Assembly (NCBI GenBank): GCA_949358305.1
Contig: OX442324.1
Span: 5,337,575-5,401,574, forward strand
From: Strigamia acuminata
Lineage: Eukaryota > Arthropoda > Chilopoda > Geophilomorpha > Linotaeniidae
Reading direction: 5' to 3'
Length of the DNA stretch: 64,000 nt
Position 1 is the first letter of the stretch. Every line of letters begins with the position of its first letter. The notes below the pieces were generated by a model, which was not told the DNA's origin, did not search any database, and saw nothing but the letters and a program-made list of their open reading frames with translations. This document shows positions 23,592 through 35,374 of the stretch, one piece after another. The translations under genes and the position numbers were made by a program.

Positions 23592-26500
23592 ATGATGCAC
23601 CAAAATGAAACGACTTTTTCCGAAAAAACGGAAAACAACGAACGCAATTCAGACGAGAGACTCATTAGACAGTGGCTTATGGATGGAAAAAACCAACAAG
23701 GAATTCAAATTGATAAAGAAGATGAAATTTATCACTTGTCACCTATTCATTGGGCGGCTTATTTCGGAAAGGTACGTGACATCAATGATACAAGAAATAC
23801 GGTAAATTTTTTCAAGTTCGAAAAATATTCAATGAGACACTTTTCTACTAAACGGGCCAATAATGTGCCACCTTTTAAAAACAACGATGAATCCCACCAA
23901 TCGTAGAGCGCCTTTCATTTCAGAGTCGTGTTCTCATTGGCTGCTATAAATTTAAAAATAAAAGCGCCATTTTTTACCCGGGCTTGATTTATTATCTTCC
24001 CTCGCTTTCTTAGATCGAGTGCTTGCAAGCAATTGCATTGCATAAGCCGATTCTGGACCAACCCAGCAGCAATTTTGGGCAAACTCCCTTACACATAGCG
24101 GCATTTACCGGTCAAAAATTGTGCGTCGAGTGGTTAATTAATGTTGGTGGAAATGTAAACAAACAGGTGGGTGTGTGTAGTGTATTTAATCAACGAAAAA
24201 ACGTTTCTATTTATCAAAATTCTTCATTTCTAGGACGGTCTCTTAGAAACGCCTTTGCATAAGGCCGCTCGTACGGGAAACATCGAGTGTGTTGATATAT
24301 TAATCAAAAATGGTGCTGAAATAAGGTATATAAGCTATTTGCAGTTTAATCACTGATAATTTTCTTATTTGGCAATTTTATTTATTTATTTATTTATTTA
24401 TTTATTTGTTTATTTTTTGCAGAATTCCAAACAGTGATGGGTTAACGCCTGAAATAATTTGTTATCTTTGTGGGCATATGCAGTGTTTTGACTACTTAAC
24501 TCGCATCAGTCCACTTAATTTGAGCAATGGTAGAGCAAATGTTTTTTTTTTCCCGGTATTTCTTGATGTGTGATAAGAGTTATTTTCAGGGTTCCACGAA
24601 AGAAAATGTGGGTTGTACGATGCCGAGTGGATTCGGAAAGGCTTAAACGGGGGCCACTTGCCCGACATTTGTCAATCCTTTCACAACGGAGGTTTTATTT
24701 CTCAAGCGATGAATTTAGAAATGGATGTCGACGACTTTTCAGTCTTTAAGAGAGCTGGAATTGATTATATTAAGAATGGAAGTATAAATTTATTATCAGG
24801 ACGGAAAAGAAGCTACGATGACGTTAATTGTAACGTTATTAAACGGATGAAATCTAACGAAGGTAAAGTTTAATTTACGAGTTGATTGGTTTTAGTTTTG
24901 TAGGCGTAGTTTTTAGACAAAGCAAAAACTGTACTTAAATTGAGTGGCTATATTCATTGCTAACTATTTGAATTCGTTAAAATTTTAAAATCAATTTAAG
25001 AACAGCTCAAGTGATTATTATTGCCCAAAAAGATGACAAGTATTTCGATTTTTTTCTTTTAAATAACATAAAACTGTTCTATTTTTATTTCTTTTCTAAA
25101 GGTTGATCTTTTTGGACAAATTTGTTTTTCAATTGTTTCCGAATTGCTGCAAATTCATTAAAATTAGAAAGAAAAAAAAAGTATTTCAATGCATTCAGTA
25201 GTAATTAATTCGATATTTGAAACAAACATTGAAGAAGCAATTGAATCACTAACTTTTATCCTTAATTTGGTTTCAATAGAGCGTATTTCGAGTCAAGATT
25301 CAAATGGCCGAACTTATTTTATTCTAAATAATGATGATTATCAGGGCCAGCTCCAAGTCTATCAGCAAGCACCCTGTGCGATTTTTTTTGTGCGCCCCGT
25401 AGTACTTAGTTTTGAATGCACGAAAACTACAATCGGTCTCTCTTTGCGACCTTTCGGCTAGTCGCAAAATTTTGGGCATATCAATGCGCCCCACTAAGCT
25501 TTGGTGCCCTGTGGTTGCACCGCTCGATCGTGCCCTGATGATTATTAGTTTATTACTAACGTACGTTGAGCGAAATGAAAAATGTATTATTTTGAATCCT
25601 GGCTTTAATTTAAAACCTTTGATACCAAAGCAGAACTTGACGTGTTAAGGCTGTTCAAAGCCGAAATGTCAACTCCTGATATGGTACTTTTTTTTTTTTT
25701 TAAATTTAATTACAATATTTTTTTCTTTTTCTTTTTTTTTATTTTAATTTTTGAATAATAATAGTATTGTTAGCCCGATAAGTTTTATTTTTATCCCCTT
25801 CCCAACTGAGCAGAATGAGATGCAAAAAGGCGATTTGAGGCAGTGGACGGTTGCCACGGAGACCAGTCGTCGTTGAATAAATGTATGTGCAGATTTGGCG
25901 TCTTTATCAGAGTGGCTGATGCCCAAGGCCTTTATATGGCTTTTATCTAGGCTGGGGAGTAACTAATGGACAGGTGTAAAATCACTACTTGGAATATGTA
26001 AGTTTAAGATGCGAACTTTGACTTGACAAGTTCAACATGTTTAACTGTAATTAAAGATTGGGCAAGGGAAAGGAAATTGTCAAATGTTTTGTTTTCTGTG
26101 AGGGGAGGGCAAACAATGCACATTCACTGTTGTTTCACGATTTGGGGGGGGGGTGGAGATTGTGAATTGTAATTTGTGTTTGTAAAGATGTTTGTGAAAC
26201 GATTTTATTCGAGAAATTTCATTGTCAAAACAGTGATGGAGGGCGATTTTCTGAGGAAAAAATTTTTTTTTTTTTATTTATCGGTCTCATAAGTCTAAAA
26301 ACTAGTGCAATGATGATAACACTTGTTACGCTAGTTTGAAAAACAAACATGTATATAAATATTTATATATATTAAATATATATAAATATAATATATATAT
26401 TTGTTTATAGCTGATCTTTTTGTGATGTGCTACAATACAATGAAATAACTTCCGTTGCAGAAGCGGATTTTGCGAGTCCATTAGTAGAGAATGTGAATTG

Positions 26501-27170
26501 TGCTACTTGCCAGGATATCGCGACGTGTGCGTCGGTCGGAGATGCAATCGCGCCGTACATGCGTGATCATCAAAGTGTCTATGGCATTTATGATATCAAC
26601 AGGCACTTACCTAGATGCATGATGGGATGTTATATTTAAGAACGACTTATAGAATAATGCAAGTGGGATCTTTTCTACTATTTAAGAACATTTAGCTTGG
26701 CTTCTATCTCTCCCCAGCCAGATTTTACATTTGATTTCCTATCTTTTTATACAAATGCATGACAAGAATTTTTAGATACGAACACTGTGCAATCATTTAA
26801 AAGAAAATTAATCTTTTTTTAGAAAATATTTTTATGTTAATGTTTTTTTTTTAATTTTAAATGATTGGCACAAGTTTCGCGTAAAATAAAATTAAAGAAA
26901 TCTCGAATCTAGTGTTTTATTTTAATTCAGATTTCTTTTTTTAATTTAAACGAGCTAATATTTACATGTATATATTTAAAATTCCCTTTAAAAAAAAAAA
27001 AAAAAAAAATTGCCATTAAATTTGATGTTTTTTATTGTGCAGATGCGACCAATGGATTTGTTATGGAGCAAGGCACTGTGCAATTCCAAACACAACAGTC
27101 TGTATCCACAGGGAACATGTACAGTCTTTACGCGTACAGCACATTAATAGCTGATATGCACGGATCATGA
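23592..27170 (+). CDS. ANKRD10: Ankyrin repeat protein, ANKRD10-like
   Basis: Common exons are 23592-23771, 24014-24166, 24234-24325, 24423-24529 and 24590-24862. Two last exons in the same phase follow: 26461-26639 (327-residue form) and 27043-27170 (310-residue form). Ankyrin repeats span about residues 48-170, with SPIHWAAYFGK, TPLHIAAFTGQ, TPLHKAARTGN and ILIKNGAEIR. The repeat set and exon layout resemble vertebrate ANKRD10. A basic GRKRSYDD...IKRMK segment near the end of exon 5 could be a nuclear signal, matching the KRxxED...VKKAR segment of ANKRD10. The distal end, YSTLIADMHGS, resembles the conserved ANKRD10 C-terminus ending in HHGS. The role of the family is poorly known. A hAT MITE sits in the 1.6-kb intron before the first alternative exon. 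Confidence 0.88.
24863..26460 (+). other. ANKRD10-like intron 5
   Basis: A 1.6-kb intron between GTAAAG and CGTTGCAG. It contains a hAT MITE (25342-25537), an A/T microsatellite around 26345-26402 and a G-run near 26143. An open frame at 25189-25461 runs into the MITE and has no recognisable domain, so I treat it as chance. Confidence 0.7.
25342..25537. mobile_element. hAT MITE with 8-bp target duplication
   Basis: A 196-bp element starting CAGGGCCAGCTCC and ending GATCGTGCCCTG, flanked on both sides by the identical octamer ATGATTAT (25334-25341 and 25538-25545). CAGGG-type ends and an 8-bp duplication identify the hAT superfamily. No transposase is encoded. The perfect duplication indicates a fairly recent insertion. 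Confidence 0.9.
26461..26639 (+). other. Alternative last exon 6a of ANKRD10-like gene
   Basis: It follows TTCCGTTGCAG and continues phase 1 from exon 5, encoding about 60 residues with a Cys-rich start (NCATCQDIATCAS) and a DHQSVYGIYDINRH segment, ending MMGCYI then TAA. AATAAA occurs near 26885, so it can serve as a terminal exon. It cannot be spliced in front of exon 6b without ending translation. Confidence 0.7.
27043..27170 (+). other. Alternative last exon 6b of ANKRD10-like gene
   Basis: It follows TTATTGTGCAG in the same phase as exon 6a. It encodes about 42 residues (DATNGFVMEQG ... YSTLIADMHGS) then TGA. The C-terminus resembles that of vertebrate ANKRD10, so this is probably the ancestral ending. 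Confidence 0.75.
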
Positions 27171-27420
27171 AGTTTTTTTTTTAAAAAACAAAAAAAAACA
27201 AAAATATTTTTCTAGCAATCTCTTTACGCTGTGGATATAAAACTGCATCATTAATCTTGGCTTTTTTTTCTTTGTAAGTTATAATTGTGAAAGTGGCAAT
27301 GGATGTATGTAGTTATAAAAAAAAATTGTTTATAATGAAAAAATGGCAGTACTGCAGTTTTTAATTTATTTACAAGTTTCTACAGTAACAAAACATTTTT
27401 GTACAATCAAAGAGGCAAAT

Positions 27421-28792
<1,372 letters not shown>

Positions 28793-30240
28793 TCCCTTGC
28801 ATTGCTTTTCAAAGCACTTCTAATCAATTAATCATCTCATAACGGTGGAGAGTATACCTAGCGTACTGACTTAACGTAACTCGTGTATTTTTCTGTGATG
28901 GCGCCACTGGTTGTAATGACGCAACATAAATGATTGTTTAGTTAGATTATTATTCCAACTATTTTGTGAGTTATAAGTCGTTGTAAAACATAAAATAGAA
29001 TTTTTTATTCGTTTCAAAGCCATTGGAAAATAAAACAACTGGTTTATTAATAGGACTACATTAAACGCGTCATAAAAAATTACTAGCGTTCCTTTTTTTT
29101 AAAATTTTGCTGAAAAGAGATGACGAAATAACATTGTACAAAATTCATGAACAGGTTTTGGATTTCCGGTGGGTTGTCAAGGCAATATCTTGGTATATGG
29201 CAATCTATCTGTATTATAAATCTATGGAAGCACACCCATGTCATACAAATATGGAATCACGTCTGTATCAAACAAAATTTATTAAGTATGCATCGTAGTT
29301 TTTTGCAGTGCGTTGTAAATAAATACAATTCATTTAAATTGAGTAACATTAAAGAAAGAATTCAACGCATTGCAAAAAAATTACATTGCTTGCACAATCC
29401 GTTTTCTATGATGCAGACCTGACACCAGTCTTACGGTACAGCTACCACACTCATGGGCGAGTTTGAAGCGTCTGAGAATCGTCTGCGCATTTGCCTACAT
29501 CACGTTTTCGCGAGCATCGTTAAATCGGAGATAAGATGAGTTTTCCTGTTTATTTAACGAAGGAAACATGAACAGTGTTTTCCAGACTTTTTCAGAACAT
29601 GAAGTCGTTGGTTTGTTATGTTTTATCTTGGTATAAATTTTGGACCAAGTGTCTTGAAATCGGAATTAAGAAATATTTTTTACATTTTTATTTTGCAGGA
29701 AATGTTTTGACCACTTTTCATGGCATGGCTTCACCGCTGGCGAATTTGGGTGTACGACACATGAAATATTTTAATTGCATCTACTTGAAGCAAGCGTCGA
29801 CGTGATTGACACGAAAGATGGTCGAATGACACACGAAGCGATGTGGAACGATTTGGAAATGGTAATACCACAACTACAAATTCTAAAACTACATTTTATT
29901 GTAGTGTAATAACCCATACCTATTTTTATAAAATCTAGAATTACTGACAGCATTGTTAAAAATGTTGAAATGATGCATTAATTTGATTTTTATTCACGTT
30001 GAAAAATCCAAAATTTGATCGTAAGTAATATAATACAAGAACAACTAACGTTCTAATCAATAAAATAACATTTTTCTGCTACCTAGTGCAGAAATGGCGT
30101 GAAAATTGACAGACCCGGTGCAGCAATCTGCTTATTTGATTCAGTAATAAAGGATTTTCAAAAAGCATCCGAAACCATCTTTTTTTTTTATTAGCAGCTA
30201 ATATTTTTACAAACTGAAAACTTCGGTTATTTTCAACTAA
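28793..30240. other. Spacer with possible ankyrin-gene remnant
   Basis: No intact gene is supported. Around 29700-29870 the plus strand reads, with one frameshift, GNVLTTFHGMASPLANLG then LLEASVDVIDTKDGR and HEAMWNDLEM, which faintly resembles two degenerate ankyrin repeats. The frame is interrupted and lacks a start, so it may be a decayed gene or chance. The frame at 29107-29298 has no recognisable domain. Confidence 0.35.
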
Positions 30241-31320
30241 TTAGTCGTCCCAAATATCGCCGTACTTTCCTTTTTCTGAAGAAAAAAATTGTATAAATAC
30301 TTAATTGTAATTCTATTCGATACCAACGTACTTTGGCGCACAGGTTTTGCCGGTGGCTCTGAATATGCGGTCGGCGGCGGGGGTAGTGGAGGTGGAAGTT
30401 TGGTGTCAGGGGTTCGCTTCAAAAAATTGTCCCTGATCTTGTTCTCGAATTCAGCTCGGTTTTTGTCTCTCAATTCGTCGTAGGTTGTGTATCTGGAAGG
30501 CACTGGGTTAGGTACGTCATCTTTCACTCTAGTATCACCTAAATTAAAATTAAAAGAAAAAGAAAAAGAGATCCGAACAAGCGCATCTTTACTTACTATC
30601 TAAAGTAGGCCTCATTGAGTCATCCAATCCTTCATAGACGATGTTTTTGTCGGTGTCGACACCAATTCTATCTATGGGCTCGTAATTGTAATTGGTGTTG
30701 TCAGAACCTTTCAGCCGTAAACTGTCGCTCATATCAACATCAAGTCTGAAATAATTCGTTTTAGGTTAACGAGACAAGTAGGTAATTTTTTTTAAATGTA
30801 ATTTTTCAAAACTCACTTGTCGTAGTTGCCCTTTTCCTGCTTTTTTCGCAGCGCCTCGCCTAGGTTGCTGTTCGGAAGTTGCATTATCTTTTCTACACAT
30901 TTTTGTTGATAGGAAAACTTTCCAGCTACGAAGCCAACAAATCCTGCAAACAGAACTTTGAGAGTAGAACCCCAGCGTGGGTTTGGACGCAAATAGCCGG
31001 ACTTGACGGCGAAATGAACACTTGCCATCGCAATGGTACTAAAGGGGAGACCTGCAACGAAATGTTTTAGTCAAATGCTTTATATGTTATTAATGGTTTT
31101 GTTTGTACATCGAAAATAAAAACTTTCGCGGTTGCACTCTCGCAGTACTTTGATTTCTTCGGGTGTCAACCGGATTTTCTAAAAAGTACATTTGTTTAAA
31201 ACATTACGTGAATGTTAGGTTAATTTTATTTACCTGTGGATGTGCTGTTGGTGGGTCGTGGGGGACCGGAGCTGGAGGATTTTCTGCATGAACCATCAAA
31301 TTCTCTTCGAAAGAAGCCAT
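30241..31320 (-). CDS. OCIAD1: OCIA domain-containing protein 1 (asrij)
   Basis: A predicted 260-residue protein (human about 245) from exons 31234-31320, 31109-31178, 30817-31051, 30597-30745, 30332-30538 and 30241-30275. OCIAD1, asrij in Drosophila, sits on endosomes and mitochondria and affects blood-cell progenitor maintenance and respiratory-chain assembly. The OCIA domain covers about residues 30-115: LTPEEIKVLRECNRESFYFRCLPFS, then MASVHFAVKSGYL and the glycine-rich hydrophobic segment FAGFVGFVAGKFSYQQKC. A Pro-rich stretch (KLPPPLPPPP) and the C-terminal KYGDIWDD follow; the last motif is conserved in the family. Introns are short and in phase. The start codon faces a small plus-strand frame 276 bp away. 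Confidence 0.95.
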
Positions 31321-31595
31321 TTTTGTTTGCTCAAATTATTCTGAAAAAATTGCGGACATAGTTTTTTTTATTTACGTCAGATATGCACCAAAACTTCTTT
31401 AGTTGCGGGACTATTATGACGTCATAGAGGCGCCTTCTACAAAACTAAAAAGAGGAAATATTATGAAGTTTTTTATTATTATCGAAAAAGAAGGTGAGAT
31501 TTTATTACAAAAAAAATTACAAAACATTTTGTTACACAGTTTGTAATATACTACTTTATTTTGTCAGGTTTATCTGCAATATAACGAATGCAATA
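31321..31595. promoter_or_regulatory. Divergent promoter region of OCIAD1
   Basis: The 275 bp between the OCIAD1 start and the plus-strand small frame contain no coding exon. A short divergent spacing suggests a bidirectional promoter. No named element is identifiable. Confidence 0.3.
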
Positions 31596-34500
31596 ATGGC
31601 CGATCCTCGAGTGGCTGTTGCACAACAATTTCGCCAGTTTGTAAGATATTTACTAAAGTTAAATGTTTACGTCTGCAGATAAGCAACAGAAAACAAAGTT
31701 ATTTAGGAACAGATAAACACATGTTGGGAAGGTGGAAGCCGATAATAATACAGAAAGAACATGAGAAGCATTAAGCAAAGGAGACACTTGTGTGAGTAAT
31801 CACAGACCTGTGGAGTAATCAAAAGAAAAAAATCGTATTTATAAAATAGTTGATTCTATTTGAAATGTGTTTTATAAAAATGATTTCGGTTTATGATCCT
31901 CGTACTACCAGTAGAGCATCAACAAAAATTCAGATCAAGAAGACACATACACAATAGTCATCATTTCTATCTTGTATTATATTTTTTTTAATGTATAGTC
32001 TTTTAAAGTTTTTAAAATTATTTTTTAGACTCAAGAGTTTGTAACGATTTCTTTTTCGCCAAAATACATGCCATTCATGGACGGATTTACCAGGCTGAAA
32101 TTGGCACCACATTTACATTCGCCCAAACTACAGATAGAACAAATCCCAATTTTTTTTTGCTACGGATTTCAATGGTTTTTACACGAAAAGATAGAGGACT
32201 TTCACCTAAACAGACCGTGAACAGCACAAGTCTCTACTCCTTTTAGTTTTCGAGCAGCAAACATTTGAATATGGCACAAAAAAGACTTGTACTAAATTTC
32301 CAAATCTGGTGCCACAACTTGAAACCCCAATATCTCAACAACCTGATCACGGATTTTTTTATTTAAAAAACCAAACGATATAGAGGACCTTCTCCTCTAC
32401 AAACCCTGAAAGGCACGACACTCTACCCCTCTTAGTTTTCGAGCGGCGGACACTTAAACATTGCGCAGCAAAAACTTGTACTAAATTTCCCAATCTGGTG
32501 CCACAACTTCAAACCCCAATATCTCAACAACCTGATCTTTTTGCGCTTAGTTAATTTGCTTGCGTGTTTTTTTTTTCGTTGTTCATTGGGTTTAACTTTG
32601 GCTTTCGAAGTTAGATGTAGCGTGTTCGAATCCTGAGTTGATGTTTAGAATTTTTCTTTTCTTTTTCGTTTTCTTTCCTTGCTTAAGTACAGGAGTTAAG
32701 GAAAGAGTTAGAGTGAGAAGTGGTGGCTCATGCGATGCGTTTCCAGTATTATCTTGAGTGGACACAAGCATTCAAAGTCTCTAGTTCGAATCCAGAGCAA
32801 TTCAGATGACGAAGAAAATTATTTTTAAACATTTTCTATCTCTTAATTTTCAATCAATTACGTCAGTGCGCAATCTGTAAGTAAGAGAATTAAGCAGTAG
32901 ACGAATAAGGAGGAGTGGTGGCTCAGAGGTATGATGGCTGGTGTTGGAGACGTGATAAATAAGGTACCGGTAAATGAAGAACATGTGTCTGTGTTCAAAT
33001 CCAGAGATGGATAAATTTAAGTAAAAAAAATTCTGCTGATTTTATTCAGTTCTAATTTGTGTTATTCTTTTCTAGTAATTTTCTCTCTTAACTCTATAAG
33101 AAGGAAATTAGACATAAGGATAACAATAAGAAGCAGTAGCTTCGAGGTTAGATGTCTAGTATTTTGAAACTTAACGACGGACATGTGTTCGAGTTCGAAT
33201 CCGGACCAATCTAGAAAATTTAAAAAAAAATTTAAAATTTAAAAAAAATTAAAATTAAGAATAGATTCCATCGGAGATTCGAACCCACGAGCTCGGAATC
33301 CAAAGCCACCGCCACAACATGTGAAGAAGATACCACACAGCTACAATAGCTGTTATGCTATAATTTTCTTAAAACTTATACTTATAGATTAAATGCGAAT
33401 AAACATGTAAAAGAAAACTAAAAGACTAGACTAGAAAAACCTCAAAAATACTAAAAGACTAGACTAGAAAAACCTCAAAAATACTAAAAGACTAGACTAG
33501 AAAAACCCCAAAAATACTAAAAGACTAGACTAGAAAAACCTCAAAAATACTAAAAGACTAGACTAGAAAAACCTCAAAAAATACTAAAAGACTAGACTAG
33601 AAAAACCTCAAAAATACTAAAAGACTAGACTAGAAAAACTCAAGATAAAAACCTCAAAAGAAACCAAGGAAAGAAAACTAGAAAAACCTCAAAAAAGAGA
33701 CCTCTAGAAAACCCAAGGAAAGAAAACTAGAAAAATCTCAAAAAAGAGACTTCTAGAAAACCCAAGGAAAGAAAACTAGAAAAACCTCAAAAAAGAGACT
33801 TCTAGAAAACCCAAGGAAAGAAAACTAGAAAAAAAACCACTGAAAAAAAGTTGACCAACGTGGAGAGCGACTCGGGGAGGCGAACCCGCGACGCGCCCGG
33901 CAATGCCGGCGCAATGGGTATCCTCCCACCGGCTCCCACCGGTGCTTTTTAGCAGAGTCGCTTAGTTTGAGCCTTATAAACTTGAATTTTGCATTTTTCA
34001 ACTGAAAAAATAAAGTATAAAAAGCAAAACTACTCGCGGATTTGAACCAGTTCACACAGCACTCTCACCATGCACTCTAACCACACAGCTCCCTAAATTA
34101 GCGTTGATTAAGCAAAGTTTAAACCCTTAACTTTGATTATCTTTTTTTAGACTGAAAAAATGAATAATAAAAGGCAAAACTAACCGCAGATTCGAACCCG
34201 TTCACACAGCTCAGTAACCGCGCACCCTAACCACGCAGCCATCGCGATCAGTACCCACTTCTCACCATAGTTTCAGCCTTTCCATTTATCGCCATTTTTC
34301 GCAAAATGTGTGCAAAAACGTGGTAAAATGTGTACAAAAACTTGGCAAAATGTGTGTAAAAACGTGCCAAAATGTGTGCAATAATGTGTAGAAAATCGTG
34401 GTAAAATGTGTGCAAAAACGTGGTAAAATGTGTGCAAAAACGTGGCAAAATGTGTTCAATAGCGTGGTAAAATGTGTACAAAAACATGGTAAAATGTGTG

Positions 34501-34999
34501 CAAAAACGTGGTAAAATGTGTACAAAAACTTGGCAAAGTGTGTGCAAAAACGTGGTAAAATGTGTACAAAAACTTGGCAAAGTGTGTGTAAAAACGTGGT
34601 AAAATGTGTGCAAAAACGTGGTAAAATGTGTGCAAAAACGTGGTAAAATGTGTACAAAACTTGGCAAAATGTGTGTTAAAACGTGCCAAAATGTGTGCAA
34701 TAACGTGGCAAAATGTGTGGAAAAACGTGGTAAAATGTGTGCAAAAACGTGGCAAAATGTGTTCAATAGCGTGGTAAAATGTGTGCAAAAACGTGGCAAA
34801 ATGTGTACAAAAAGTTGGCAAAATGTGTGTAAAAACGTGCCAAAATGTGTGCAATAACGTGGTAAAATGTGCTAGATTTGTAAAATTCTCGGTTAATCAT
34901 GATCAAGTTTGTGTTTTTAAATTGTAATTACTCCGTAATATTTTTTACCGTTTTTTATAGAGGGAGGTGCAAATGGATGTTTTTAAGTGGCTGATGTGA
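31596..34999 (+). CDS. Candidate tiny two-exon reading frame (27 codons)
   Basis: Exon 1 (31596-31640) encodes MADPRVAVAQQFRQF and ends at GTAAGA. A phase-compatible exon after TTTTTTATAG at 34961 reads REVQMDVFKWLM, then TGA, overlapping an AATAAA at 34999. The joined product would have 27 residues. The first exon has a plausible start and sits head-to-head with OCIAD1, as expected of a real transcript. I do not recognise the peptide, other exons may exist, and the link between the two parts is inference. Confidence 0.25.
32160..32535. repeat. Two tandem copies of a ~188-bp unit
   Basis: Copy 1 (about 32160-32346) and copy 2 (about 32348-32535) share TAGTTTTCGAGC, ACTTGTACTAAATTTCC, TCTGGTGCCACAACTT and CCCAATATCTCAACAACCTGATC in order. 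Divergence is moderate. No coding content. Confidence 0.8.
33250..33350 (-). repeat. tRNA-like relic
   Basis: Read on the minus strand the segment has GGGTTCGAATCTC (a tRNA B-box-like, T-loop sequence) preceded by a GTGGTATC/TGTGGCGGTGGC region. It lacks a clean cloverleaf, so it is taken as a tRNA-derived relic and not a functional tRNA. Confidence 0.4.
33412..33645. repeat. 33-bp tandem repeat array
   Basis: About seven near-identical copies of a unit containing ACTAAAAGACTAGACTAG and AAAAACCTCAAAAA. Copy-to-copy differences are single bases. Confidence 0.95.
33655..33835. repeat. ~49-bp tandem repeat array
   Basis: Three to four copies of a unit with AAGGAAAGAAAACTAG, AAAAACCTCAAAAAAGAGAC and TTCTAGAAAACCC. 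It shares the CTAGAAAAACCTCAAAA core with the adjacent 33-bp array, so one probably arose from the other. Confidence 0.9.
33870..33940 (-). repeat. tRNA-like relic
   Basis: On the minus strand it reads GGGTTCGCCTCCCCGAG (B-box-like) preceded by a GC-rich GATACCCATTGCGCCGG stretch. It is unusually GC-rich for the region. No sound cloverleaf was seen. Confidence 0.35.
34033..34092 (-). repeat. tRNA-like relic
   Basis: On the minus strand it has GTGTGGTTAGAGTGC (A-box-like) and GGTTCAAATCC (B-box-like) at tRNA-like spacing, and it is similar in order to 34180-34242. Probably derived from a tRNA or a tRNA-type SINE head. Confidence 0.5.
34180..34242 (-). repeat. tRNA-like relic
   Basis: On the minus strand it reads GGCTGCGTGGTTAGGGTGCG (A-box-like) and GGGTTCGAATC (B-box-like) about 40 nt apart. 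It is the most tRNA-like member of the cluster, but the acceptor ends do not pair convincingly. Confidence 0.5.
34300..34868. repeat. 22-bp tandem repeat array, ~26 copies
   Basis: Consensus unit about GTGGTAAAATGTGTGCAAAAAC, with recurring variants (GTGGCAAAATGTGTTCAATA, CTTGGCAAAATGTGTGTAAAA). Because 22 is not a multiple of three, all three minus-strand frames stay open as 22-residue repeats rich in FTHFTxF-type blocks, giving apparent frames of up to 183 codons. They lack any non-repetitive start and are not taken as genes. Confidence 0.95.
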
Positions 35000-35374
35000 A
35001 TAAATTGTACATTGATATTTATTGCGTCGAGAATAATAAAGCGAATCGTATTATACGGAAATTAAAAATTTATTTTGAGCGTAACCATAAACTTACAAGA
35101 TTTTCTAAATACTGAAAACTTGAAAAAAATAACAATTGAGTACAAAAGTTAAAATACAAATATAGCTTATAAAACCTTTGTAAAAACGAAAAAATCTCAA
35201 AATCGTCTAAGTCTAAACAAAAAATAATTTAATAAGCATAAAATCAATGTTTCCAGCATTTATTTTCAGTTCCCATACATTACGAAACAAAATAAATTCG
35301 ATTTTATCGGACTAAAAATATGTTAGTCCACAATATTTTAAATTAAATTTATTCTTACATTCGTCAAACAATAA

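Noticed and set aside
25189-25461. 90-codon plus-strand frame in the ANKRD10-like intron
   Set aside because: Its second half is MITE sequence and the first half has no recognisable domain or splice continuity.
29107-29422. Two overlapping plus-strand frames (63 and 91 codons)
   Set aside because: No motif or family was recognised, no splice-compatible neighbours were seen, and two overlapping frames in one AT-rich stretch fit chance.
34248-34854. Apparent His/Phe/Thr-rich proteins of 123-183 residues on the minus strand
   Set aside because: They are frame readings of a 22-bp tandem array, open in all three frames, with no unique start, domain or splice context.
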